Assembly: GCF_006438875.1 (NCBI RefSeq)
Contig: NZ_RCZH01000008.1
Location: 124,001-188,000 of the forward strand
Source of the DNA: Flavobacterium pectinovorum
GTDB lineage: Bacteria; Bacteroidota; Bacteroidia; Flavobacteriales; Flavobacteriaceae
Reading direction: 5' to 3'
DNA: 64,000 nt
The position numbers and the translations under genes were made by a program. The notes under the pieces are model-generated. The model searched no databases, was not told where the DNA came from, and saw only the letters and a program-made list of their open reading frames with translations. Below are positions 1 to 9,538 of this stretch, piece by piece (positions within the stretch are counted from its first letter, which is position 1; each line of letters starts with the position of its first letter).

Positions 1-1221
1 CTGAAAATTGTCCGTTGAAGTCACGGTCAAAGCTCCTTTACATTCTGAACATCCTCCATTTGTATGAGGTCCAAAATTCGCATTATTAGCTAGATTCCAT
101 TCCAAAGCATTTCTACTCCAATTACGCATCGAACCAATAACGACATTTTTAAGATGCCATTTTAAATCTCCGTCAAAACTACCTGTAGAAGCTGTCCATT
201 GTTCAGTAAAATAGATGTTTTTGGTAGGGTAAGCATTGTAAACATCTGAAAGAGCACTAATATCTCCTGCATATAAGTGAAATGCTGAACCGTCTACAAA
301 AGGATTTGCCACTGCATCTGCCAGGATTGTTTTGGGATAATCCGGCATATCACAATTATGATCGTAAGCAATGATTTTTGTTGCAAGGTTTGCTGTCTTA
401 AATGCTGGACCTAAATTATTCTTGATGAAATTGGCCTGCTCTAAAGCTGACATTTCCAGACTTGGAGTATTATATGGATTTAAAGGTTCGTTTTGAGGCG
501 TTACGGCATCAATCGTAATTCCTTCGGCTTTCATTTGCTGAATGTATTTTACGAAATATTTTGCATAAACATCATAATACTTCGTATCTAATCTTCCTCC
601 TTTGAAACTGTTTTCAGTTTTCATCCAAAGTGGCGCTGTCCAAGGTGTTGCTACAATTAAAATCTTCGGGTTGATTGCCAAAATTTGTTTCAAAAGGGCA
701 ATTACTCCATTTTTATCTCCATCTAAATTAAATTTAGCCAAATCCATATCTGTATTTCCAGTTGAAACATCATCGTAGGTAAAAGTGGTTGAATGCAAAT
801 CTGATGCTCCAATACTGATTCTGATATAGCTTATTCCAATTGAAGTTTCTGATGAACCAAATAATTCCTGTAAAAGAGCTGCTTTTTTAGTTGCATTCAA
901 TTGATTGATTACATCTGCACTTCCACCTGTTAAAGTGTATCCAAAACCATCTACGGTCTGGTATTTTTGGCTGGCGTTTACTTCAATATTTGGATAATTA
1001 TTTACTGTAGTTCCAAAACCTAAAGCGCCTGTTTGTTTTGTTAATAATGCCGTTTGATCTCCTTTTGTCAACCAAAAATCAACATCATTTTTTACTACAA
1101 CCGGAGGCACTACCGGCGGAGGATTTTCGACAGCATCATTTGAGGAAGAACATTTTACCTGAGCAAATATGGCTGTCGCAAAAAATAATGCTTTTATAGC
1201 GTTTTTAAGATTTGGTTTCAT
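1..1221 (-). CDS. GH30 family glycoside hydrolase, lipoprotein (3' end outside window)
   Basis: This reading frame is open to the window edge, so its C-terminus is missing (407 codons visible). It starts with a lipoprotein signal peptide ending in a lipobox-like VKCSSS, followed by a proline/valine-rich linker. The catalytic (beta/alpha)8 domain shows the GH30 acid/base motif TPQNEPLN (Glu near residue 244) and the nucleophile motif YFTEQW (Glu near residue 339). The family retains configuration and cleaves beta-linked glucans or glucosylceramide-like bonds. The sequence differs clearly from the two neighbouring GH30 proteins and resembles the GH30_3 (endo-beta-1,6-glucanase) type, though that subfamily call is inference. 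It lies 27 bases after the next upstream gene, so it is probably the last visible gene of the PUL operon. It is predicted to be surface- or periplasm-facing and lipid anchored. Confidence 0.88.
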   Translation of the reverse strand, partial: MKPNLKNAIKALFFATAIFAQVKCSSSNDAVENPPPVVPPVVVKNDVDFWLTKGDQTALLTKQTGALGFGTTVNNYPNIEVNASQKYQTVDGFGYTLTGGSADVINQLNATKKAALLQELFGSSETSIGISYIRISIGASDLHSTTFTYDDVSTGNTDMDLAKFNLDGDKNGVIALLKQILAINPKILIVATPWTAPLWMKTENSFKGGRLDTKYYDVYAKYFVKYIQQMKAEGITIDAVTPQNEPLNPYNTPSLEMSALEQANFIKNNLGPAFKTANLATKIIAYDHNCDMPDYPKTILADAVANPFVDGSAFHLYAGDISALSDVYNAYPTKNIYFTEQWTASTGSFDGDLKWHLKNVVIGSMRNWSRNALEWNLANNANFGPHTNGGCSECKGALTVTSTDNFQ

Positions 1222-1248
1222 TTTTATAGTTTTTTAGTTAGCCTCCGG

Positions 1249-2706
1249 TTAGTTTATAATAGTTTGCAAAGCATGCGCCGGAATAGTAATTGTGGTTTTT
1301 GTATCTTGGTTTATGAGGGTATAAACAACTTCTTTGTCTGATTGGTTCATAACAATGGTAACTATTTTGTTATCAGAATTTTTAAATGAAGTGCTTAGTA
1401 ATATTTTATCGCTAATGGTTTCGATTATCCTTTTGGCGTTAGGTCGGATAAATTTTGAGAAATGACCAATATAATAATACATTGGTGTGTAGATTAATTC
1501 ATCTTTTGTGATATCTGCGTGAATTGGCGCAAAGCAAAAATTGCCTACATGGTTTGGTCCTCCGTTTTGGTCTAAAAGAATATTCCAATCTGTCCAGCCA
1601 ACAGTTCCGTTATTGAAATCGTTGATCATATTGATTCCGTATCGCTCTGCATTTCCCCAAAACTGAAATTTTGTGGCATCAAATTTTTCGATACAGCCTT
1701 CTGTAAAAAGTAAATTTTTATTTGGAAAAACTTTGTGAACTTCGCCTACAGATTCAAATTTAGGAGTTCCGCCATTCCAGGTTTCATACCAGTGGAATCC
1801 AATTCCCCAAGCGTATTTTGAAACTTCGGGGTCTGAGAAAACAAGATTGGCTCTTTTCTCTAATTGGTCTCCGCGATTGTGATCCCAAATAATAACGTTT
1901 TTAGAAGCTAATCCTTCTTTTTCTAAAGTTGGTCCAAGAAAGTTTTTTAGAAAATCTCTTTCGGCTTCAGGCGTATAAATGCAAGATTCCCATCTTTGCT
2001 TTGCCATTGGCTCATTTTGAATGGTTAATCCCCAAACCGGAATTCCTTCTTTTTCGTAGGCCTGAATAAATTTAACATAGTAATTTGCCCATGATTGTGC
2101 AAATTCCGGCAATAAAACGCCGCCGCGCAAAATATCATTATTGTCTTTCATGAAAGCTGGGGGACTCCAAGGACTGGCAAATAAAGTTAGTTTCCCCCCG
2201 GCTGTTTCAATTGCTTTTTTTATAAGTGGAATTCGATATTTTCTATCGTGATCAATATTGAAGGTCTTTAAGTCTTTGTCTCCTTCTGTAACATAAGTGT
2301 AACTGTCACTGCTAAAATCGCAGCTATGTATATTGGTTCTGGCTAATGTATAACCAATTCCTTTGTTTTTGTCGTAATAGGCAGTCAGAAATTCTTGTTG
2401 TTTTTTAGGAGATAATTTGGCAAAAACTTCTGCACTTGCATCTGTTATGGCACCACCAATTCCTAAGAAAGTCTGATCTGTTTTATCAGGATCTAAAATA
2501 ATAGAAACTGTTGAATTTGTAGCTTTCGAAATTAAATTATTCGATAGTGATAATCTTAAATTTGTATTTTCGGCGGTGGTATAAACTGCTACTTTTGTGT
2601 TTGATTTAGATCCGGAAACCGCTGAACCATCCACAACTTTTGATGAAGAACAACTTAATTGCAGAACTAGTATTGGTGCTAATAAAATTCTATTGGTGAT
2701 TTTCAT
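1249..2706 (-). CDS. GH30 family glycoside hydrolase, lipoprotein
   Basis: Glycosidase of family GH30 (glucosylceramidase/beta-1,6-glucanase fold), 485 residues from the chosen start. The frame is open further upstream, but the ATG at 2706 gives a proper lipoprotein signal ending LQLSCSSS, so it is preferred. The acid/base lies in IQNEPMAK (E232) and the nucleophile in LLFTEGC (E336), both intact. A C-terminal beta-sandwich of the usual GH30 type follows. It is closely related along its whole length to the next gene (2792-4246), with shared blocks such as GFHWYETW, which indicates a tandem duplication. It belongs to the PUL operon downstream of susCD and probably trims glucan fragments at the outer membrane or in the periplasm. 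The exact linkage cannot be read from sequence alone. Confidence 0.9.
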   Translation of the reverse strand: MKITNRILLAPILVLQLSCSSSKVVDGSAVSGSKSNTKVAVYTTAENTNLRLSLSNNLISKATNSTVSIILDPDKTDQTFLGIGGAITDASAEVFAKLSPKKQQEFLTAYYDKNKGIGYTLARTNIHSCDFSSDSYTYVTEGDKDLKTFNIDHDRKYRIPLIKKAIETAGGKLTLFASPWSPPAFMKDNNDILRGGVLLPEFAQSWANYYVKFIQAYEKEGIPVWGLTIQNEPMAKQRWESCIYTPEAERDFLKNFLGPTLEKEGLASKNVIIWDHNRGDQLEKRANLVFSDPEVSKYAWGIGFHWYETWNGGTPKFESVGEVHKVFPNKNLLFTEGCIEKFDATKFQFWGNAERYGINMINDFNNGTVGWTDWNILLDQNGGPNHVGNFCFAPIHADITKDELIYTPMYYYIGHFSKFIRPNAKRIIETISDKILLSTSFKNSDNKIVTIVMNQSDKEVVYTLINQDTKTTITIPAHALQTIIN

Positions 2707-2791
2707 TGTACTTTCAAAAAACTTTAAGATTAACATTAAATTGAGGGTCAAATTGGATGATTCAATTCAACCCTCGTCTAATTGCAAAATA

Positions 2792-4246
2792 TTAATATAC
2801 TAATGTTTGTATTGCATGCGCAGGAATTTTAACTACTGTTTTTTCTGCAGCTATAATTAAATTGTAGGTAATCTCTTTATCAGATTGGTTCATGACAATT
2901 GTTGCTATTGTTCCGTCAGTATTCAAAAATGAAGTACTTAACAAAGCGCTTCTGCTCACTGCAGTACTTACTCGAACTGCATTTAAGTGAATGAATTTTG
3001 AAAAATGTCCGATATAATAATAAGATGGTGTGTAAATTAACTCACCTGTGGTTGTATCAGCATGAATTGGCGAAAAACAGAAGTTTCCAACATGATTTGG
3101 TCCTCCATTTTGATCTAAAAGGATATTCCAATCTGTCCATGCAGCAGTTCCATTATTAAAATCATTAATCATAGAAATACCATATCTTTCTCCGTTACCC
3201 CAAAATTGATACTTGGTTGCATCAAATTTTTCGATACATCCTTCTGTAAACATTAACCCTTTGTCAGGATATGCTTCATGTACTTTGCCAACATTATCAA
3301 ACATTGATGCGCCGCCAGACCAGGTTTCATACCAGTGAAAACCCATTCCCCAAACATACTTTGAAGCTTCAGGATCTGAATAAATTACGTTTGCTCTGTA
3401 GTTCATTAAATCACGGTTATGATCCCAAACAATGATTTTTACATCTCCCAGTTTTTCTTTTTTCAAAGTTGGCCCAAGGAAATTTTTAATAAAATCTCTT
3501 TCTGCCTCAGCAGTATAAACACAAGATTCCCAGGTTTGAATTGCCATTGGCTCGTTTTGAGTTGAAGTTCCCCAAATTGGAATTCCTTCTTTCTCATATG
3601 CTTTTATAAACTTGGCATAAAAATTTGCCCAGGTTTGATAATATTCCGGTAATAATGTTCCGCCTTTCAGGACGTTTTGATTACTTTTCATAAAAGCATT
3701 TGGCGACCACGGAGCAACATAAGTGGTTAATTTTCCTCCGGCAGTTTTTATGGCTTGCTTTATTAACGGAATGCGATATTGTCTATCATGATCAATAGAA
3801 AACGTCTTTAAATCTTTATCTCCTTCTTTGATATAAGAATAGCTTTCACTGCTAAAATCAGAACTTTGTATCGTGGTTCTTAGCAATGAATAGCCTATAC
3901 CTTTTTGTTTATCATAGTAGGCATTTAGAAATTCTGTTTGTTTTTCTTTTGAAAGTTTAGCAAAAATTTCAGCACTTGCATCAGTAATAGCGCCTCCAAT
4001 TCCCATGAAGGTTTGAAACTTTTTTGATGGCTCTACAAAAACAGATGATTCTGTTTCAAGAGGTTGTTTTGATGCCGAGAAAGTTAAATTATCTGTAGCT
4101 GTTAATCTTAAATTTGAATTTTCAGCAGTTGTATAAACTGTTATCTTTTTCCCATTGGTTGTAAATTCTTTTTTTGTTTTTGTTTGTTGCGCAAAGGCTC
4201 CAAGCGAAAACAGAAAACATAGAATTTTATAACTATTTTTTCTCAT
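2792..4246 (-). CDS. GH30 family glycoside hydrolase, secreted
   Basis: Second full-length GH30 enzyme, 484 residues. Its cleavable Sec signal peptide ends near FAQQT and has no lipobox, so it is predicted periplasmic or secreted, unlike its lipidated paralogue downstream. The acid/base E232 (TQNEPMA) and nucleophile E335 (MFTEGC) are present. The two paralogues align without large gaps, including GFHWYETW and the NDFNNGT block. Different anchoring of otherwise similar enzymes suggests the same linkage is cut in two compartments. It is separated from susD by a 314-base gap with two strong hairpins, so its mRNA level may be set separately from susCD. Confidence 0.9.
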   Translation of the reverse strand: MRKNSYKILCFLFSLGAFAQQTKTKKEFTTNGKKITVYTTAENSNLRLTATDNLTFSASKQPLETESSVFVEPSKKFQTFMGIGGAITDASAEIFAKLSKEKQTEFLNAYYDKQKGIGYSLLRTTIQSSDFSSESYSYIKEGDKDLKTFSIDHDRQYRIPLIKQAIKTAGGKLTTYVAPWSPNAFMKSNQNVLKGGTLLPEYYQTWANFYAKFIKAYEKEGIPIWGTSTQNEPMAIQTWESCVYTAEAERDFIKNFLGPTLKKEKLGDVKIIVWDHNRDLMNYRANVIYSDPEASKYVWGMGFHWYETWSGGASMFDNVGKVHEAYPDKGLMFTEGCIEKFDATKYQFWGNGERYGISMINDFNNGTAAWTDWNILLDQNGGPNHVGNFCFSPIHADTTTGELIYTPSYYYIGHFSKFIHLNAVRVSTAVSRSALLSTSFLNTDGTIATIVMNQSDKEITYNLIIAAEKTVVKIPAHAIQTLVY

Positions 4247-4334
4247 TCTTCCGTAATTATTTAAATTCTATTTGAAGTTTTTTTAAAGAAACTCTTTATC
4301 TATAAAAACACATTCTAGTGGTTTAAGGATTTAA

Positions 4335-4369
4335 AAATAGCCCATACTCATAGTGATTATGGGCTATTT
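4335..4369 (-). terminator. hairpin with U-tract between susD and the GH30 genes
   Basis: A perfect 12-base stem (AAATAGCCCATA at 4335-4346 with TATGGGCTATTT at 4358-4369). On the minus strand it is followed by a short U-tract. It could act as a partial terminator that lets some transcription continue from susCD into the enzymes. The flanking 4247-4560 gap holds no gene. Confidence 0.55.
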
Positions 4370-4480
4370 ACAACCAAACTTAAACTTAACTTTATCTTTA
4401 TTTCCGGCGTAATTCAACGCTTTAATACTAATATCAAAAAGCAATTAAGACATTGCTAAATATTTTCATCATAACTATGT

Positions 4481-4519
4481 AGTGTTCCTAATGCTAAAAA
4501 ACAGCATTAGGTTTACACT
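4481..4519 (-). other. long RNA hairpin just downstream of susD
   Basis: Stem CCTAATGCT/AGCATTAGG (4487-4495 with 4503-4511) is extended by AGTGT/ACACT outside a small internal loop. It lies about 42 bases after the susD stop and no U-tract follows, so a role in mRNA 3'-end stability or processing fits better than termination. Confidence 0.5.
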
Positions 4520-4560
4520 TCATATTTAGATTTCTATTTGTGTTTTTTACCAGTAAGTTC

Positions 4561-6069
4561 TTATTGGTAATTAGGATTTTGTTTCAATTTAGTTCCATTA
4601 AGTTCTGTGTAAGGAATTGGGAAAATCTCATCCGTTCCTGCATCAAAACCTCTATCAGATAATGCTGCTGCAGCATCTCCCCATCTTACTAAATCAAAAA
4701 ATCTATGACCTTCACCAGCTAACTCCATTCTTCTTTCATGTTTAATAGCTGCTAATGTAACCGGTACTGGTGTCAAGCCAACTCTATCTCTAACTGCGTC
4801 AAGTAAAGCTTGTGCTCTTGGTCCTGAACCTAAAGCTTCTGCTTCCATCAAATAAGTATCAGCAAGTCTGATAACATAAGAATTTTGTTTGTAGTTCAAC
4901 TCTTGATTACCTCCACCAGTACGAACATCTGTTGCTCTTGGAAGATATTTGTTCAAGAAATAACCTGTATCCTGATAAGCTGGAATATAGTTTGCTTTAC
5001 CAGCTGCTTTTAAAGCTTTTATGTCAAGAATAGTAGCTGCAAATCTTGGATCAGGTTTAATTGCATCATATAATTTTTGAGTAGCAACGTTAAAAGCCCA
5101 TCCTGAAGGAAGATCCGGTGCATCAGAACCTGTTGGTCTTGAATACCCTCTTGGTCCTATCATTTGGTTTAAAGAGTTTCCTTCATCTTTACCTTGTCCC
5201 CAGAATGTCCAGTCAGTGTTACCTGCACTACTATGAGATACTTCTAATATTGACTCTGCATTAAATTTATTTGAAGTCACCCATAAATCACTAAATTCAG
5301 GCAGTAATTTATTTCCGTATTGATTAGGTTGTCCAGGTGTACCATTTACTTGAGCAAGAACAGCAGCTGCCTGAGGATTTTTTCCTTCAAATAAATATAC
5401 TTTTCCTAATATCGCTTGTGCAGCTCCTTTATTAAGCCTTCCTGATTCTGTTTTTGCATCAACTTTATCTGGCAAAGCTGGAATCGCTTCTAATAAATCT
5501 TTTTCTATTTGTGCATAAATTACATCTGGTGTAACTTGTTCTGGATCATAAATAGTCTGAGTTGTTAAAGGCACTAAAACCAATGGAAGGTTTTTAAACA
5601 TTCTCACTAAGTTAAAATAGTAAAGTGCACGTAATGCTTTAGCTTCGCCAGTAAATCTAACTTTTGAAGGCGCACTCGTAGGAGATGCAGGAAGTTTTTC
5701 CAACAACATATTTGCTCTTGCGATACCTTGGAAATGATCACTCCAGAAACTACCAGGAATACTAATTGAAGTAAGAGAGTGAGTAGAGAAATTTTGAATT
5801 CCAGTTCCATCAGTAGAACTTCCACCACCAGCATAAAAATCATCAGATCCTGCATTTAACATCGCAACCATGTTTTCGAAACCTCCGGTGTTTTTTCTCA
5901 ACGGATCGTAAACTCCAATTAAAGCGGAGTAACATTCTTGTTCTGTAGAAAAGTAAGTACTTTGATCAAATTTTCCTTTTGGGTCAATGGTTACAAAATC
6001 TTCAGAGCAAGATCCCAGAATAGCCAATGCTACAGCAATGTATATATATTTATATTTTATAGTTTTCAT
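4561..6069 (-). CDS. SusD-like glycan-binding lipoprotein
   Basis: Outer-membrane lipoprotein of the SusD/RagB family, 502 residues. The signal peptide ends in the lipobox LGSC (Cys21). The N-terminal TPR-like half and the C-terminal SusD half are both recognisable: the early block FDQSTYFSTEQECYSAL, and at the end the ERRMELAGEGHRFFDLVRW motif followed by FPIPYTELN. The protein binds oligosaccharide on the cell surface and works as a lid over its partner TonB-dependent channel. It is encoded 13 bases downstream of the SusC-like gene, the canonical order and spacing. The specific glycan is inferred from the adjacent GH30 enzymes. Confidence 0.95.
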   Translation of the reverse strand: MKTIKYKYIYIAVALAILGSCSEDFVTIDPKGKFDQSTYFSTEQECYSALIGVYDPLRKNTGGFENMVAMLNAGSDDFYAGGGSSTDGTGIQNFSTHSLTSISIPGSFWSDHFQGIARANMLLEKLPASPTSAPSKVRFTGEAKALRALYYFNLVRMFKNLPLVLVPLTTQTIYDPEQVTPDVIYAQIEKDLLEAIPALPDKVDAKTESGRLNKGAAQAILGKVYLFEGKNPQAAAVLAQVNGTPGQPNQYGNKLLPEFSDLWVTSNKFNAESILEVSHSSAGNTDWTFWGQGKDEGNSLNQMIGPRGYSRPTGSDAPDLPSGWAFNVATQKLYDAIKPDPRFAATILDIKALKAAGKANYIPAYQDTGYFLNKYLPRATDVRTGGGNQELNYKQNSYVIRLADTYLMEAEALGSGPRAQALLDAVRDRVGLTPVPVTLAAIKHERRMELAGEGHRFFDLVRWGDAAAALSDRGFDAGTDEIFPIPYTELNGTKLKQNPNYQ

Positions 6070-6082
6070 AATTCTTTAATTT

Positions 6083-9000
6083 TTAAAATTGAACGTTAGC
6101 TCCTAACAGAATAGATCTGGCTTGTGGATAAACTCCTTTATCTACACCATAAACTTGACCTCCAATTTCAGGATCATATCCAGTGTATTTTGTAATAGTA
6201 AATAAATTTTCTCCCGTTAAGTAAAAACGAATTTTATCTGAACCAATTTTAGATGATAAACCAGTTGGAAGTGTGTATCCAACCTGAACAATTTTCAAAC
6301 GTAAATAGTTTCCGTTTTCAAGATAAAAATCAGACATGTTAGTGAAATTTTTATTTGGATCATTGTTAGTCAATCTAGGATAATCGTTTGTACTTCCTTC
6401 TCCAGACCAGTGACCTAAAGCACTTGTTTGGTAGTTTGCATTTAAGATATCAAGTCTTCTCAGACCTTGGAAAATTTTACTTCCCGCTGATCCTTGAGTA
6501 AATGCCATAAAATCAAAGTTTTTATAGTCTAAGTTAACCGTAAGACCAAAAGTATATTTAGGGATGTTTGTTCCTAAGAATTGTTTATCATCATCAGTAA
6601 TAGTACCATCACCATTTGTATCTGTCCAACGGAAATCTCCTGGTCTGGCATTTGGTTGAACTAAACCTCCGGCAGCATTTTTGTATGCAGCAACTTCAGC
6701 AGCATTTTGAAAAATACCTGCAGTTTTGAAACCATAAAATTCGTTGAATGAATGACCAACTTGTGTTCTTGTTACTGGTCCCATAGATTGGAAAGTAGCA
6801 TCTCCAACAATGTAGTTTGTAGATGATCCTACATAAGTGATTTCATTTTTAAGGTAAGCAACATTTGCATTAACTCCTAAATTAAAGTCTCCTAATCTTT
6901 TCTTGTATCCTAATTCAACCTCAAAACCACTATTGTTCATGTCTGCAATATTCGCAGATGGCTTGTCAACAACTCCAACATATCCAGGAATAACAACGTC
7001 TCTTAAGATTCCTTTTGTTCTCTTTTTGTAGTAGTCTAAAGCAAGAGTAAAATCATTAAAAAGTTTTGCATCAAGACCTACAGTAGTTTGAGAAGTTTCT
7101 TCCCATCCTAAATCTTTATTAGGCAAAGTAGAGTTTCCGTAACCAGTTGTAATTGCACCTGTGTTTCCAACAGAGTAATTGTATCCCCCAACAACTAAAC
7201 CTCTATATTTGAAATCATCGATATTATCGTTACCAACAACTCCATAACCTCCACGTAGTTTTAAAGTGTTAACTACATTGTTTTCTTTCCAGAATCCTTC
7301 TTTCGAAAGAACCCATCCTAAAGAGAATGAAGGGAAAACTCCAAATTTTTTGTTTTCACCAAAGCGAGTTGATCCATCACGACGAATGATTCCTGTGAAA
7401 AGGTATTTCTCTAAATAATCATAATTTGTACGTAAAAATAACGAAGCTAATTTATGTTCTGTAAAATCACTTGCTCTGTTTACTCTGTCAGTTTGAGGAA
7501 TTTCAAAATTGAAAGAAGCATCTTTATAGCTAGTAATCGGCAAACCGTACATAGTAACTCCAATAGAACCACCAATGTTTTCAACATAAGCTCCTTGTCC
7601 TGCCAAAACATTGATACTATGATCACCAAATTTATTAGAATACGTTAAGATATTCTCAAGAGTCCAAGCAAATGCTTTATTATTATTTTGACTGTAATTG
7701 TTTCTATCCTCTTTCATGTTTGGATTAAGGAAGAAAACTGGAGTAAAGCCTTGGTCTCCCCAATAAGCTAATTTACCTCCAAGTGTAGTTCTGAATTTTA
7801 AATGACTAGTAATATTAGCCTCTAAGTATGCATTACCAACAAAATCGTCTGACCAGCTATATCCACCTAATCTTGTTTGTGTATAAGCTAAAGGATTTGT
7901 CATCTCTTGTTGTACTAAAGAAGAAATTCCGTAAAGATTTCCGTTACCATCTCTAACAGCATTTGGGTTTGTATAGAAACCAGTACTAGCTACTGCAGGA
8001 TCTGTTACAACCAATGGAGTAAGAGGATCTAAGTTAATTGCAGAACTTAAAGGTCCTCCAAACTCACTGTTTGTGTTTCCAATACCTTTAGTTACCTGGT
8101 GTGTGTATCCAAAAGTTTGTCCAAAAGTAAAGTAGTCAGAAATTTTATGAGTTGAGTTTAAACGGAAATTTTTCTTTGTATAGTTTGAAATTTCTGTTGC
8201 AACAATACCTTCCTGATCTTGTATCCCGAAAGAAGCATAAAAAGTAGATTTTTCACCACCACCACTAATACTTAATTCGTGTGTATATCTAAAAGCAGAG
8301 TTATTGAAGATTGCATCTTGCCAATCTGTACCTTTACCTAATGAAGATGGATTAGCATATTTAATACCTCCACCATCTGCAAGAGACTTGTCATTCATTA
8401 TTGAACCATATTGTGAAGCATTCAATAAATCTAATTTTTTAGCCGGACCAGAAACACCTGCAAAACCAGTATAGTTTACAGAGATTTTTCCTGATTTCCC
8501 TTTTTTAGTTGTAACCAAGATAACTCCGGTTGCAGCACGAGTACCATAGATTGCAGCAGAAGCAGCATCTTTAAGAACCTCGATAGATTCGATATCACTT
8601 TGGTTGATAAAACCAATTGCGTTTGCATCTATAGCAATACCATCAACAACCCATAAAGGATCATTACCACCTTCTCTAAAAGTAGTTATACCTCTAATAC
8701 GTACCTTAGAAGCCGCACCTGGTTGTCCAGAAGTAGCCGCTACAGATACACCTGCTACTCTACCTTGTAATGCTTGCTCAACTCTACCATTAGGAACTTT
8801 CTCAAGATCGGCAGCTTTTACACTGGAGATTGCTCCGGTAACTACTGATTTCTTTTGAGTACCATATCCTACAACCACAACCTCATTTAAGGATTGCGAT
8901 TCCGGTTTTAATTGAATTGAAATTTTTGTTCTCCCATTTACAGCTTCACTAACTGGTGCATATCCAATAAAAGTAACTGTTAAAACACCTGTAGAAGGTG

Positions 9001-9193
9001 ACTGAATTTGGAATTTTCCATCAAAATCTGATGCCGTTGACTTAGTTGTTCCTTTTAATACAATAGTAGCACCCGGAACTGGCATTCCACTTTCATCTGT
9101 TATAACCCCATTTACTGTGGCATCCTGAGCCACAGCGATAACCGAGAATAACAAAGACGAAATACAAAAAATAAGTAATTTTGTTAATTTCAT
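6083..9193 (-). CDS. SusC-like TonB-dependent outer-membrane transporter
   Basis: SusC/RagA-type TonB-dependent receptor, 1036 residues. In order: a Sec signal peptide ending near VAVAQ, a carboxypeptidase-D-like regulatory domain (about residues 25-100), the conserved plug start EVVVVGYG near residue 105 with RIRGIT further on, and a 22-strand barrel ending in an aromatic-rich tail (LLGANVQF). No N-terminal STN signalling domain is visible, so regulation by an anti-sigma factor is unlikely; the divergent regulator gene is the better candidate. It imports oligosaccharides into the periplasm using TonB-derived energy, with the SusD partner encoded 13 bases downstream. Confidence 0.96.
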   Translation of the reverse strand: MKLTKLLIFCISSLLFSVIAVAQDATVNGVITDESGMPVPGATIVLKGTTKSTASDFDGKFQIQSPSTGVLTVTFIGYAPVSEAVNGRTKISIQLKPESQSLNEVVVVGYGTQKKSVVTGAISSVKAADLEKVPNGRVEQALQGRVAGVSVAATSGQPGAASKVRIRGITTFREGGNDPLWVVDGIAIDANAIGFINQSDIESIEVLKDAASAAIYGTRAATGVILVTTKKGKSGKISVNYTGFAGVSGPAKKLDLLNASQYGSIMNDKSLADGGGIKYANPSSLGKGTDWQDAIFNNSAFRYTHELSISGGGEKSTFYASFGIQDQEGIVATEISNYTKKNFRLNSTHKISDYFTFGQTFGYTHQVTKGIGNTNSEFGGPLSSAINLDPLTPLVVTDPAVASTGFYTNPNAVRDGNGNLYGISSLVQQEMTNPLAYTQTRLGGYSWSDDFVGNAYLEANITSHLKFRTTLGGKLAYWGDQGFTPVFFLNPNMKEDRNNYSQNNNKAFAWTLENILTYSNKFGDHSINVLAGQGAYVENIGGSIGVTMYGLPITSYKDASFNFEIPQTDRVNRASDFTEHKLASLFLRTNYDYLEKYLFTGIIRRDGSTRFGENKKFGVFPSFSLGWVLSKEGFWKENNVVNTLKLRGGYGVVGNDNIDDFKYRGLVVGGYNYSVGNTGAITTGYGNSTLPNKDLGWEETSQTTVGLDAKLFNDFTLALDYYKKRTKGILRDVVIPGYVGVVDKPSANIADMNNSGFEVELGYKKRLGDFNLGVNANVAYLKNEITYVGSSTNYIVGDATFQSMGPVTRTQVGHSFNEFYGFKTAGIFQNAAEVAAYKNAAGGLVQPNARPGDFRWTDTNGDGTITDDDKQFLGTNIPKYTFGLTVNLDYKNFDFMAFTQGSAGSKIFQGLRRLDILNANYQTSALGHWSGEGSTNDYPRLTNNDPNKNFTNMSDFYLENGNYLRLKIVQVGYTLPTGLSSKIGSDKIRFYLTGENLFTITKYTGYDPEIGGQVYGVDKGVYPQARSILLGANVQF

Positions 9194-9272
9194 TTTTCTA
9201 AAAATTTTGGTTAATTAATTAGTAATTTGATGCAATAATAATGTTATTTTTTTACTATCAACAATTAAAATT

Positions 9273-9323
9273 CATTACAAAAACACATCAAAGTAAATTT
9301 TATTACATTACAAAAACACATCA
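9273..9323. promoter_or_regulatory. 18-bp direct repeats between susC and its regulator
   Basis: The sequence CATTACAAAAACACATCA occurs twice without mismatch (9273-9290 and 9306-9323), 33 bases start to start, about three helical turns. It sits in the 345-base gap between susC and the divergent regulator gene, the natural place for an activator to bind two half-sites. A -7-like TATTTTTG for minus-strand transcription lies at 9394-9401, which would put the repeats in the susC leader; the real start site is unknown. Nothing else was recognised in the gap. Confidence 0.55.
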
Positions 9324-9538
9324 TTTTTTTTATAAATAACTGAATAACAATATAATAAAAAATAAATATTAAATGTTATCAAAATGTTAATTGCAAAAAT
9401 AAACACTACACTAGTATAAGAATGCTTATTTTTATTAAATAATTAGCTCTCTACAACGAAATAGTACTGACGAAAACAAGCTAATTCGCTAAAAAACAAC
9501 TACTTAGTATTCAAAATTCTAAATAAATAGAAAAATTT

